Below, one piece after another: positions 9,783 to 22,100 of a DNA stretch of 64,000 nucleotides. The stretch is from Sequoia sempervirens (Eukaryota > Streptophyta > Pinopsida > Cupressales > Cupressaceae). Below the pieces are notes generated by a model. That model was not told the DNA's origin. It made no database searches and saw only the letters and a list, made by a program, of their open reading frames with translations. The stretch is from positions 1-64,000 of the forward strand of contig VDFB02262614.1 in NCBI GenBank assembly GCA_007258455.2, read 5' to 3'. Position numbers and translations under genes: made by a program. Position 1 is the first letter of the stretch, and each line of letters opens with the position of its first letter.

Positions 9783-10322
9783 GACTAAGGGACTTATGAA
9801 AATTCTAAGTGTAAGAATACTACTCAAACTTCTATGTTCAGATTTTCAATTTCCAGATTTGAATTTCTTATTTTGAATGTGCTGATTGCAGAACATTATT
9901 CGATTTCTATGTTTGCATATCAAAGAAGGATCCGCCATAAATAAGAGAGGAGACCCGCCCCTAAGAGGCACGTCTCATGAGAGGACATGTCTCCACAAGT
10001 GGAGACACGTCTACTCATGGGACATGTCCCTTAGGGCGCGGCTTATGATAAAGTCGTTTATCATTGTTTAGTATAACTCATATATACCCTTCTACAAGGT
10101 GGCGGATGAGTAAGTAAATTCCGATTAATGAAATGCAGAATATAACATCATATATATAATTCGAATTTTATATGTATGCTCATAAATTCGATTAAATGTT
10201 TTTCCAGAAATATTTCAATATAAATGATAAACTTTGATCAAGTATGAATGACAATGATGCTTACAGCAATTGTCATTCATATCTGACCGAAGCTATCATT
10301 CATTAACATTCTGAAAACTAGA
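9783..10322. mobile_element. 540-bp insertion between gag and protease of the old gypsy copy
   Basis: Gag homology ends at about 10,371 and protease homology begins at 9775. In the intact relative these are joined by a short acidic linker. The extra DNA is flanked by AAATTGGGA (9774-9782) and AAGTTGGGA (10,323-10,331), 8 of 9 identical, a plausible target duplication. Inside are imperfect palindromes (GGACATGTCTCC...GGAGACACGTCT) and a CATATATATAATTCG AT-rich part. No terminal inverted repeats or poly(A) tail were seen, so the class is open: small non-autonomous LTR, MULE-like (9-bp duplication) or SINE-like. Confidence 0.5.
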
Positions 10323-10370
10323 AAGTTGGGAAAATGCACCCCCAATTCCTTGGTCCTTATCCATCACTTC

Positions 10371-11708
10371 TTAAGCTCTTTCTTCTTCACTATCCACAAA
10401 ATCATATTGTTGTTCTGATATATCAAATTCTGATCCATCATCACAATACACCTCCATATGATGGGAATGGCCCTTTCCAAAGCACTTGTGATCTCGGATC
10501 CATGGTTCTTTGCATGTGTAACATAATTTCTTCCTTCGAAGCTTGTCACGAAGGTCATTATCCATTCGAGAAGGGAATTTCTTGGTCTGATTTGAAGAAT
10601 TATTTTTGTCCCTCTTGTGAGCAAGAGGCTTGGACTGAAATTTCGGCCTTGGGGCAGCCAACTCCATGCTTCTAGATTTTTTTATTGCTTCATCTAGTGT
10701 TGGTGGATCGAAAGCCTTCATCCACCCCTTCAAAGGTTCCATCAATCATTCAGAAAATAGGACTACAAGCCTCCTTTCGGTGATGTTGGGTACCATCACG
10801 GAAAGCCTCTAGAAATCAACAATGTACGTGTCAAGTGAGCCATGTTGTTTCAGCTGTGCAAGCTCACGAAACTTGACCTCAAGATCCTTGGTATCAAACC
10901 TCTCAATGAGTTTGTTGGTAAACTCCTCATAAGTAACAATAAGGTTATTGCCAAGAGTGACCAAACTGTGATACCACCTCTCATTGGCAACCCTGTCCAA
11001 GTGCAAGGTAGCAAACTTGATGGCATCTTGTTCTAGCATCGGCCTTAGCGAGAGGTAGTTGTCAAGCTTCTAGACCCATGATCTTGCCGAACACTTATCA
11101 CTTCCATCGAAGTGAGCCAAGGTAACCTTCCCAAGAGCTTGTTGGAAATCCCTTGGTGGTATAGGAGCACGATTCTCAACTCTTTTGCCTCCTCTCCTCT
11201 TCTTTTGGTTCATGTATTGATCCAAAGATAGAATCTCTCGGATCTCTGCAAGAAGGGAAGCATACTCCATGTAACTATTCCTCACTTCATCTGGCATTGG
11301 TACTTCAGGCTCAGTCGGTGGTTCCTCCCTTTGGGTAAAGGTAGGAAGAAGAGGCCTAGGGGCTGATCCTCTAGTCACCTCAACATGTTGACCGATAGGT
11401 CTCCCTCTTGGATTTGTATTAGAAGCACTGGTTTCAGTATCTTGGTTTTGTTGTGCCGGAGTTACCTACTGATTCATCTTAGCAAGTAACTTGGACATTA
11501 TGTCCATCATGATATCAAATTTCCTCTCAATTCTAGCATCTGCATTTTCCTCACGGGCTGGTCCCTTCTCTTTATCTGCCATATTCTCAATTGCTATATC
11601 ACGGTTCCTAAGAACCTTTGAAAAAGCATCCTCATCAAGAACCAATGTGGTTTGAAACTGTTGTCTCTTCAACTCTCTGTTGTAGTATCTAGTTTCTTTA
11701 TCACCCAT
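10371..11708 (-). pseudogene. Ty3/gypsy gag, broken into several frames
   Basis: Pieces on the minus strand: 11,708-11,466 (MADKEKG...MMDIMSKLL), 11,378-11,070 (ending TLAHFDGSDKCSARSWV), 11,039-10,809 ([10 protein letters not shown]...FRELAQLKQHGSLDTYI) and 10,745-10,371 ([13 protein letters not shown]...RSMELAAPR...). They align in order with the capsid part of the chromovirus gag at 19,150. The nucleocapsid knuckle is LCYTCKEPWIRDHKC, the Cx2Cx7HxC form seen also in the intact element. Stop codons and frame breaks separate every piece. Gag builds the virus-like particle; this copy cannot make a full one. Confidence 0.85.
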
Positions 11709-11751
11709 CTATCAACTGAGACACTGAAAGCACAGGTTGGCAGGATGACCA

Positions 11752-11763
11752 GCTCTGATACCA
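11752..11763 (-). other. Primer binding site, initiator tRNA-Met type
   Basis: Minus strand reads TGGTATCAGAGC, the sequence complementary to the 3' end of plant initiator tRNA-Met. It lies one base from the inner LTR end (11,765) and 44 bp upstream of the first gag frame. It fixes the orientation of the element as minus. Confidence 0.85.
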
Positions 11764-11764
11764 T

Positions 11765-13649
11765 TGAAATATCCCCCTTAGTTTTTTCCAAAATTTTAGC
11801 ACATAAAACTTCACCCATTAACATTAGCCCAAGAAAGATAACAAACTAAAAGCAACCCTTCACATTCTGATCACCCAAATCCCAAAGTGGGCAAGGTGAG
11901 AGCATACAGTATAAGGGGATCTGATAACAATAATCTAAAATGTTGGAAGTACAATGCTATTGGCGGCAAGCAAGCCAATAGAGAACATATAAATGCTTAA
12001 GTGGCAAGCCAACCTCTTCCACTTTTCAACGGGCTACAGGAAAAGTAAATGAAAGTAAAATGCTTAGGTGGCAAGCCATCCTCTTCCACTTTTCAGTGGG
12101 AGTGGAAATACAAATACTGAATAGAAAGGCTGATTAGTACTACTAGATCAGCAATTACAAATGATAACTAACACAGTATATCATGTGAGAAATCAACAAC
12201 AATAAAGCTCAAGTGTTAGGTATACATCTCTTAAACATTATAAAGATGAGGTATCATGAAAATATGAAGAAATGACAAAAATACCAAGTCTGATATAAAG
12301 AAGTTTTTCTGATTTTTCTGATCAAAAAAGCCTAGAACACCTTCAAATGCTCACAACTTCCTCCGTACTCCTCCGAATGACCTCAAAATGGATACAAATG
12401 AAGCCTAAGGTCTAGGCGTCCAAGATCAAGAAGCTAAACTCCACCAAACACTTCCAAATATTTAGGTACACTTCCCAAGGACCCTGTTGCAAATGGTACG
12501 GCCCTCTAGGGAGGTCGACCTTGAAGCAAAAATCACACACACCTTCTAAAATCACCAAAACATGAGCATAGGGGCGCCCAGTTCAAGGCTTCCAATGAAC
12601 CAACACCCACAAAAATCATCCAGCTCCTCAAGAAGATATAAACAAAAACGTGAATCAGCTAGGTATGAAGAAGCACTCCAAAAAAATACTAAACAGCAAA
12701 GGAAACACACCAAAAATTCCTTAGAAGACATCAAAACCACTCCAAATTGAAAATGATAGAAACACCATCACCAATGAAGCTCAATTGCACCCTCTAAATG
12801 AAGAAGCACCAACAATCCAGCTAGGAGCTATCTTGCAAGCTCGAAACTGAATAAGATACTAGGAGGTATACCAACCTTGAAACAAGAGTTCTGGAATAAA
12901 TCCGGCAGCACTTCGTTATGATAAAATGAGATAACCAAATGAGAGGGAGAGCATTGTATTTATAGGCTTCCAAACCTAGGAATTCAATTCCCTTTTCCCT
13001 CCAAAATGGGACGCCCAAATATGAGGAATACAATATTATAAATTAAAACTCATAGCTTGTGAAATACGGCGTCCACTTTACCTTGGCAAATAATATCACT
13101 TAAAACATTTTAATCTCCAATATGGGCGTCCAAAATGAGGCCCACCTTTTAAACACAACTTCAAGTCACAACACCTAGGCATGGGGTCCAAAAGCAACAA
13201 TGAAATATAATGTGACTTAAGTTATAAAACTTTCCTTTTCGAGCTCCAAGAATGTTGGAGAAGCTATTGCCAAAACAGAACTGCCTCACTGCCAAAATTA
13301 GAAATTGTGTTGAACTGTTGCCAAATTGCACTGCCAAAAATAGCACTTACTATAAATAGCATACTACTAAAAATAGTGACTCCAATCTTCGTTTAAGCAC
13401 ATTCCAGGTAGCCGTCGTAACTTACTAAAAATAGCAAGTTTGGAAAAGGTCACTAATCAATATGCATGTGACACCACCCTGAAGCTCTCTAAAACCCCAG
13501 AAAGACCCTAACAACAAACTGGCAAACTCTTGCATGCATGCCCTGAAAACTCAGAAAGATACTTCCTAGAAAACAAGAAACCCTAATTTTGCCTCTGAGA
13601 TAGGCTAACGGTCATCAGATAGGACTAGTGCTAAGAAGGGGACATTACA
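11765..13649 (-). mobile_element. 5' LTR of truncated minus-strand Ty3/gypsy element (1885 bp)
   Basis: On the minus strand the LTR starts TGTAATGTCCCC (13,649 downward) and ends GATATTTCA at 11,765, so it has TG...CA ends and abuts the primer site. The start resembles TGTCATGTCCCC of the chromovirus at 17,691. A TATA box lies at 12,956-12,965. GGGCGTCC-like cores (near 13,015 and 13,125) recall the GC-core arrays at 7 kb. A 67-bp partial duplication (GCTTA(A/G)GTGGCAAGCCA...) starts at 11,993 and 12,060. No intact partner LTR is recognised on the left. Confidence 0.75.
12956..12965 (-). promoter_or_regulatory. TATA box of the gypsy LTR
   Basis: The minus strand reads CCTATAAATACAATGC here, a good TATA element within the LTR at 11,765-13,649. 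Confidence 0.5.
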
Positions 13650-13664
13650 AAAACAATAATTTAT

Positions 13665-14000
13665 CTATCAAGAGGTTGGTGCCTCATATTGGAGAGGTTG
13701 GTGCCTCATATTAGAAGAGATTGGTATCTCATATTGAGTTGGTGCTCAAGTGTTGGAGATTGGTGTCTCCAAGTAGGTCGGTGCCTACAAAGTTTGTAAG
13801 AGATTTTTATATAAGCAATATTTTTTCGTGGTTTTCTCTTGAAAGGATTTCCATGTAAATCTTGTGTTTCTCTTGTGTCTTTATTTTGTTGATGTTGTGA
13901 ATTTGAAGTTATTGTGGTTGTTATTTTGAAAAAGTAAAAGATAGTCTTATACTGATTCACCCCCCCTCTCAGTATAAGCTTTTGCTCATCAACCGTCATA
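13665..14000 (+). mobile_element. Copia-type LTR remnant (3' half)
   Basis: Three imperfect copies of AGGTTGGTGCCTCATATT (13,673-13,738) are followed by TTGGTGTCTCCAAG, a TATATAAGC stretch, CGTGGTTTTCTCTTGAAAGG and TTTCCATGTAAATCTTGTG. Then comes GATTCACCCCCCCTCTCAGT. This order of a TTTTCTC...CATGTAAATC R-U5 block then a TTCACCCCCCCTCT block is typical of plant Ty1/copia LTRs. No coding region of such an element follows, so it is a truncated LTR. Confidence 0.55.
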
Positions 14001-17000
14001 GGACATTAGTGTTAGTGTTCGAATAATTTTTGCTTTGGGAAAAACGAAACACAAGAAAAAAACAAGGTTAAGACAACTATAACATCAATTTGACAAAAAG
14101 GACCACGGGAGGAAAGGCCTTGGCACCACGGGGGACAAAAGGTTAAGATAAGGGCTGAAATGAACCTAAAACGCACTAGAGGATTCTAACACCAAAATGA
14201 GTTCAAAACATAATACGAAATTGCAAGTCTGTATGCAATTTCCATCATTACATTTAGCCCCCACTTTAGCATTCTTATGACTAGATGAATATCCACACTA
14301 AAGTACATGAATTAAAGTAATAAAAGGAAATAACATCATGGAACCCTAAAAGGATACTATGGAGGAAGCAAAAAATGTTCTTTGGGCAAGGTGATGATGT
14401 CTCAAACTGAAAACCTATAAAACAAATTCATTAGACAACAAAAAACCTGCAAGACAATAGTGTCAGAAAACAAAAACATTCAAAAATGTGGTATTTGTAT
14501 CCAAACTAAAAATTTAATTTTATTAAAATCAATTTTAATAAATATATCCTAATAATTTTATAATTTTGACTCCTAATGGAATTTTTTAATAGTATATTAC
14601 ATATATTCACAAAAAAAGGATGGGTCGAAGACATCACACTCCAAAGTCCAAACAAGCATTCCAATAAATCATGGTGTCTTATTTCTACTTGAAAGCTAAG
14701 TGATTGAATTTCCAATTGTTCAAACTATGGTTAAATAAGTAGAGCTGATGAGCATACAAGTGACCTTTATTATCTACTAGAACATGGGACTTGATTTGCT
14801 AATGGGTTCTTATTCAGTTTTTCACTAACCTCAAATAAGTTCTCTATTTTAAAATCTGGGTCTTCTCTTCATTTTTAGAATTTTATTTTACTTGTGAACT
14901 GCACTAAGTGATATAAAAATAGATTTTATATTTCCTATGTCATCAATAAGAAAATATTTTAAGGATACCATGGAAAATATTATTTGAAAACATAGTGTTC
15001 AAGATGATTCGGATAGTGTAATTTTATGATAAAGCAGGTGATGGGAGCATATCACTGGCCTCAATTAGAGATTTATACCATGCTGACTATTTTGCATGAG
15101 TATCATAGCAGTTGTGATGTTGCATGCAAATCATTTATCTTTTATGATCATTTATCATTCATTTTATATCTTACTTTGGAGCTTTTGTCTTAGGCAAAAG
15201 TAAAAGAGTTATCACAACCCAAGGTGAAAGCAAACCACCCTCAATTGGTTAGAAAAGTGAGAAAGGGACCATGAGCTTTATTCAACATAATAGGTATGAG
15301 TTTGGTCCTATAACTTAAAAGTCCTTCATTTTGAGACTAAAACTGACTACAATTTGTATGATGCTTTCTATTTTTTAATGTTTTCTGTGGTTGCATTTTT
15401 TTATCTGATTGATTCATTTGATAAATCAATGATAATATAACCTTTTAGAAAGGGATCATTCAATTAAACATCAAGATCAAAAATGATTTGTGAATGCTAG
15501 CCTCTTTTGGGGGTATTCTGGTCTTATCTAACATATACATAAAATGATAATATCTTGAAGGGAGGGGGCCTTCTGGCTCTGAATTCCAACAAAGGGAATT
15601 TATGCTCTCGACCTTTAGGTTGAGGATTTGAGGACCCTCTCTAAATAATACAAGGGTCTTAAGTAAGTGCATTAAGAGTAACTGTTCATATGGGCTTCTT
15701 GATTCCATTCTTTAGGGTAATTTGTATTTGAAAAGGTTCTTGCTATACATCTAGAGATGCATTTATTAGAATATGAACTTAAAGTCACACAACACAATAA
15801 ATAAAAGGTTTAAGTTATACAGATGCAAATAAAAAGAGCTAAGATATCAACCTAGAAAACAAGTCAATGACGAGAATTATTTCTAGCATTATCTTTATTT
15901 TTTATTGTTATGAGTTTGCATTGGAAATCCAAAGGATGTTGTCATCCTTCAGATAATATTTTCAATTGAGAAAGGTTAAAGGCTAATTAGGATTGTAGCT
16001 ATATTACTCTAACCAATATTGATCCTTGAGAATAAATGATGAAAGTAGTTTTTTTAAACATCTTGCATATTGACTGTACATCATTTGAATCATATATTAT
16101 AAACAATTAACGGATGTGCTTATTTTAGAGAATATTAAGCCCATTTATCTTCTTTTGCATATCTGTAAGTTCTATGCTTTACAATTATGGTATGTATTAT
16201 ATAAATTTTTATATTGACAAAATTCTTTGGATAATGTAAATGGCTCAAAATATCATTTGCTTTTGGGTTAGGAAAAATACAGTGTTTCTCTGAGTTCTTG
16301 GGATAAGGAGAAAATTTGTAGATATAATTTCAAATTTTCTAATGTTATCACATAATGTGTCAAGACTCAAAAGTAAAAATTGCCCCTCCTTCCCTACCAA
16401 TAGTTACTCAACTTTGCCTGTTTCGGTGAGCATCAGATTGAGTGAATACACTCCACAAAAAAAATGTGGTTATATGCAGCTTTAACCAACCATCCACTAA
16501 CATTTTTTAGTTTTATCCATGATGACTGCATACCTACCAATTTAGTTGCCTCCATAATGACAATAAATTGTGTAAACTTTTCCTTTCCTTCTCAATCAAA
16601 TAAAATTCTCAAAGGATCTATTTTAACCATCTTTCTAACCATCAAAAACGAGGGGACCCTTATTTTGCTTATTATTTCCCATTTCCGACAGGTCATAAAG
16701 CATTTTCATTATTCTTAGACAATTATATTGTCCTTACCCTTTCACCAAAGTTTTGTACCCTTTTGGGGCTTAATTTATGCCTCTTACTGTCTCGTTATAA
16801 AATGGCAGTCTCACAAAGTTAAAGAAAAGCCCATTGGCATAAATACATGGTCATCTGCTCATCAACGTGTTCTCTTTTCTCTATTTTCAAAGACCTTTTC
16901 AAGAGGGCAATCTCTTCCATCAGATGTGGTGGAGTAGACCTAGGGTTTGAGAGTGTATAGGTGGCTCTACAACCACTAGCATCAGCAGCTTTCTTTTGCT

Positions 17001-17690
17001 AGAGAGAAGGGGTGGAGCATGAGCTATTGCATGATCTCTTTCATCTCCTTCCTGTGCCAAAATGAAACCTAGTAATTTTAATTTTGGCTTTAGTCAAGGC
17101 CTTTTTTGCATTTTTTATTTAGTCCTGTGCAGATTCTCGTATAAATGAGGCTTAACCTGCTTTAGAAGCCCTTTTAAGTGAAATTACACTCCTTGCAAGT
17201 TCACTTGTGTCTCTCAAAAGCTGATATATTTCCCACTACATTAAAATGTATCCTAAGAGGAGAGCTTGTGTCATGTTTGAACCCATTCTCACCCAAATCC
17301 ACCCCAACTGGAGCATCTCCTCCTACTCAATATTTTGAAGCCATTTTTCTGAAGAAAAAAAAATCCCTTGAATCAGCTCTAATATTCAAATAATTGGCCT
17401 TCAAACTCTTTATGCCTTCTCCCAAAGGCTTGAAGTTGGCTCCTAGAGGCTTTAATTGACAGACACTTCAACATTTTCAAAAATTCTCCAACCTGGAAAT
17501 AACCCTTCTCAACCTCTGACTATTTTTCATAAAACAATGAAAAGACATAATCAAGTGGGAGTTAGGTTTTGTCTCATTTTTTTTGTTTGAGTTTTAGGTG
17601 ACAAGATAGATTGGGGTTAGGATGTGTCGTGATGGTTGATTAGTTTAGGTTATTTTAAGATTGTGCTTCTGATTAAACTGTGTAGTTTAG
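14001..17690. other. AT-rich stretch with no recognised feature
   Basis: No protein resemblance on either strand; all open frames are short and without domain motifs. No LTR pair, tandem repeat or RNA gene seen. It is the 5' flank into which the chromovirus inserted (TTTAG at 17,686-17,690). Confidence 0.5.
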
Positions 17691-19075
17691 TGTCATGTCC
17701 CCATCCTAGTCAGCACAGCTGGTGACGAGGTTAGCCTATCATTTGATCCTCGTAGGCTGACAGGAGTGTTCAGAGGATCCTTTTTGGCAGTTGTTCTCAG
17801 TGTTGGTTAGCTCCAGTTTGCATGTCAGGTTTGGGCCTTCGCAGAATCTTCCAGAGAGTCTTTTCAGAGAACTTTCTATTTTTAGAAAGTTAGGTCAGGC
17901 GGAAGCTGCTATTTCGGGCAGGGCACCTGGTGCACTTTATCAGCTCAGATTCGACCCGTTCAGCAGATGTTTGAATTGACGGAGAAATAAGGAGTAATTA
18001 CTGAGTTACGAAATATTTAATAATTTGACTTTATTATAAAGTCACTTTATTGAAATATTAAAATATTTAATTATTTGGCTAAGTTATAAAGTATTTAATT
18101 ATACTTTATATTATATTATTAAAAGGTGATTTAATGAGTATTTAATGCTCATTAAAAAGGGACGCCAATAATTAAATAAATTCTCCTAAGTCCAAAGTGA
18201 AAATTAAATCATTAATTTAAATGATTATTTTAATGAAGGATTAGGTCGAACTTTTCAAGAGAGAATATATTACTCTTCACAGGCAAAATCGAACTATCTT
18301 GTTTATTATTCAATTTTGTCTTCTGAGCATCTGAGCTTTGGAGTTTGCAAACCCTAGGGTTTCTGGCGAACATCGTTTCTGGAGAACGTAACCTCTTCAG
18401 AGATCAGGCATACTGAGGCTGTGAGATACCAGCTGAAGATTGCACTTGGTGATTTCATCCAGAAGTCACAGATTGAGCTTAATCATTTAATCAGACAGAG
18501 ATTCATCAGTATTCAGCAGAGATCATTCATCTTCCATCAGAGGCGACTTCATTCATTTCCATACATCTGAGTTCAGGCACAAATTTCAAGAAATCGTACT
18601 TGCATTTATTGCTGCAGGCTGGCCGTACTGTACCAGCAGGCCGTACATCTGTACTTCAAGCCGTACTTGTCAAGTTCCTGAGGAAACGCCTTCCTTCATC
18701 TGTTTCTGGTGTCTGGACATTGGGCGCCATGATTTGCTGTCATTGTCTATTGAGTCATCATTGGCCGTACCATCTCATTTAATGCTGCAGCCGCCACCTA
18801 CAGAAAAACCAGGTTTTCATTAATAATTTCTCTGTCTTTCATCTCTGGCTTCATCTATGTTATTGTAATTGGACATTGAATATATTGAGTCGCCTATCTT
18901 ATTTGAGCATAAATTGCCAGTTTGGAATTTATTTAGATTTTATATGAATTTCTAAGCAAAATCGCATTTTTACATTATTGTCAAAAAACCTTCAAAATCA
19001 CAAAAACACCAAAAATTGCAAAAACGACAAAAAAATCAATTAGGGTTTGAACAGAGAACCACCAGGGTTCTGACA
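17691..19075 (+). repeat. 5' LTR of the chromovirus (1385 bp)
   Basis: Starts TGTCATGTCC, ends TTCTGACA. Compared with the 3' LTR, the first 150 bp differ by several small indels and substitutions. The later part shows only scattered point changes plus shorter versions at about 18,741 (GCTGTCATTG against GCTGAGGGTGTGCATTG) and 18,860. TTATAAAG motifs at 18,033 and 18,087 are TATA candidates. Confidence 0.95.
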
Positions 19076-19076
19076 G

Positions 19077-19088
19077 TGGTATCAGAGC
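19077..19088 (+). other. Primer binding site, initiator tRNA-Met type
   Basis: TGGTATCAGAGC begins two bases after the LTR end, the exact complement expected for the 3' end of initiator tRNA-Met. Minus-strand DNA synthesis would start here. Confidence 0.95.
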
Positions 19089-19149
19089 ACAGATCTCCTG
19101 CCATCCTGTGCTTTTTAAGTGATTTTTCAGAATACAGAGCATTTCTGGG

Positions 19150-22100
19150 TTGCCTTTTATGAACCAAGACATTATTCAGTATACCAGAGGTATAGGGACA
19201 GGCAAAGACGAAGACTGGACAGGTCCTCCGATTCCAGAAGGTCAGACAGTATCAGGAGTGCTTGGTTTTCACAGATCCAGTTCAGACGGTAGTGAAAACA
19301 GTGTTGCAACCCTAATGGCAGATCGTGAGACTTCCTCAGAGACTCGCAGGGATCCAGGGAAGGCACATGCAGAGGGTGACATTACTGATGAGGAGTTTAG
19401 ACGGAGACACGACAACATGATGGATATGATGTCGCAGTTGATGGGTACTATTAGGCAGTGTACGCCCACACAGCCTCATTTCATACAGATTGGACAGACG
19501 AGCGGGACCACTCCAGTGGATCAGCCATTGGCATCAGCTCCTAGGCAGCCGTTACCGATCTATCAGGAGCGTAGGCCAGGCCAGCCTACTTTCTTACCCA
19601 GAGATACTCCACCTCAGACTCCAGGGGCAGAGCATCAGGTGCATCATCAGGACTTCCAGCCACAGAACGGCATGTCGGTGGCAGACTTGACGAGATTTCA
19701 TGGCGAGTACATGTCTTTAGCGCCTGAGATCCGGCAGGCACTCACGTTTCATGAGGTTATAGATGTCTATAAACCCAGAGGAGGAGGTAGATTTGATCGT
19801 AGACCCCCACAGCATCAGCAGCAGCAGCCACAGGTGAATAGGGATTTACAATATGCTGTGAGCAAGATTACACTGCCATATTTTGATGGGTCAGAGAAGA
19901 CATCAGCTAGGTCATGGGTCCAGAAATTGGACAACTATCTGTCACTTAGACCTATGCAAGAGGATGAGGCAATTAAATTTGCCACTTTACATCTGGACGG
20001 AGTCGCGCATGATTGGTGGCACCACGGCATGTACACATTAGGCCATCATGCTGTTAATACCTATCAGGAGTTCACGAGCAGATTGATAGAAAGATTTGAT
20101 AGGAAGGATCCAGAGTTGTATTTCAGAGAGTTGGCTCAACTCAGACAGACTGGCAGTCTGGAAGCATACATTGGCGAGTTTCAGAGAGTGGCAGTCATGG
20201 TGACTGGCATTTCAGAGAGGAGACTCATTATATTATTTGTTGAGGGCTTGACAGAACCCATGAGAGGTTGGGTCAAGGCTTTTGACCCTCCCACACTTCA
20301 GGAGGCCATGCGGAAGGCACGCAGCATGGAACTTGCCGCACCTCGCAGCAAGTTCAATTCAGGGTCCACTCCATACACGAGACCCAACAGGCCTTTCGAT
20401 AGAAACAATGACAGAAATAGACCCTTTGACAGGAGGAAGGATCAACAGGATCCTAAGAGACAGAATGCACCCCCGTTTGACAGAGAGACTTTGAACGAAT
20501 TACGTAAGAAGAAGTTGTGTTTTTGGTGCAAGGCACCCTATGATGAAAAGCACATATGCCCACTTCGTCCGAAAGTCAAAAATAATCAAATGGAGTGGTA
20601 TTATGAGGGCGAAGAGCAATCTGATCTGTCAGACCAGCAAGCTGATTCCGAGCCTTCAGATGATGAGAAGTCCGAAAATGAGAATGAACATGAAGGTGGA
20701 AGGAAGCTACAGGAAGCCCATCTGACTAGTCTTCAGAGAGATGGTTCATTTCGACTCCGTGGGCTCTTAGCAGGTCAGAAGGTGATTACTTTGTTGGATA
20801 CGGGTGCGACACATAATTTTATTGATGCACGTCTAGTGGAGAGACGTGGTATCCAGACAGAGGCTTTCGAGGGTATCCGAGTCAAGGTAGCTGACGGATA
20901 CACTCTCAGGTGCGACAGAAAGATTACTGATCTGCCGATGAGATTGAACAACTATGAATTCAAGACTGAATTCTATGTTGTTAATATGGGTGATACAGAT
21001 GTGGTACTAGGGATGGCATGGTTACATGATTTGGGTGAGTTCACGCTCAACCTACGGGATATGGAGATGAAATTCAAGGTTGACGGAAGGCCACATGTCA
21101 TCAAGGCAATTCGGGACAGTAATCTTAGGATGGTTTCATTCAGACGGATGGAGAGGCTCATTCGTCATGATATGGTTGACTGGGCGGCTGAGTGCATGTT
21201 GATGCCAGCCCAGCAGGAGCCGCAGAAGGGTGAGTACCACCCTGACATACAGATTCTGAGGACTAAACACTCCAAAGTGTTTAGTGACATTCCACCTGGT
21301 AGACCGCCAGACAGGGGTACGGAGCACATTATTGAGTTGGAGGAGGGCGCCAAGCCCGTGATGATCACCCCCTACCGACATCCGAAACGGCTCAAGGATG
21401 AGATAGAGAAGACTATTAATGAGTTGTTGGCTATGGGTCATATCAGACCTAGCAAATCCCCCTTTGCTTCATCGGTTGTATTGGTGAAGAAGAAGGATGG
21501 ATCCCTTCGGATGTGCATCGATTACAGGCAGCTCAACAAAAGAACCATCAAGAATAGGTACCCCATTCCGCGCATTGATGAGCTGATAGATGAGTTGCAT
21601 GGTGCAGTCTTCTTTACGAAGATTGATTTGAGATCAGGGTACCATCAGATACAGATGAGGGAGCAGGACATTGAGAAAACCGCTTTCCGGTGTCATTGCG
21701 GTCACTTCGAGTTCTTGGTTATGCCCTTCGGGTTAACCAATGCACCTGCCACCTTTCAGGCAACTATGAACAGGGTTTTCAGTGCTCAGTTGAGGAGATT
21801 TGTGTTAGTCTTCTTCGACGACATTTTGGTTTATAGCAGGTCATGGGAGGAGCATCTGGCTCATTTGGACACAGTCTTGGGTATCTTAGCAGATGAGTCT
21901 TTCTATGCTAAGGAATCCAAGTGCGAGCTTGGCATGGAGGAGTTGTTATATCTAGGGCACATAATCAGTGCCAAGGGAGTGAGTATGGACCCTGAAAAGG
22001 TCCGAGCTATTGTTGACTGGCCGGTACCTGAGAACCTTACGCAGCTTAGAGGTTTCATTGGGCTGTGTGCATTCTACAGGAGATTTGTTAGCGGGTTCTC

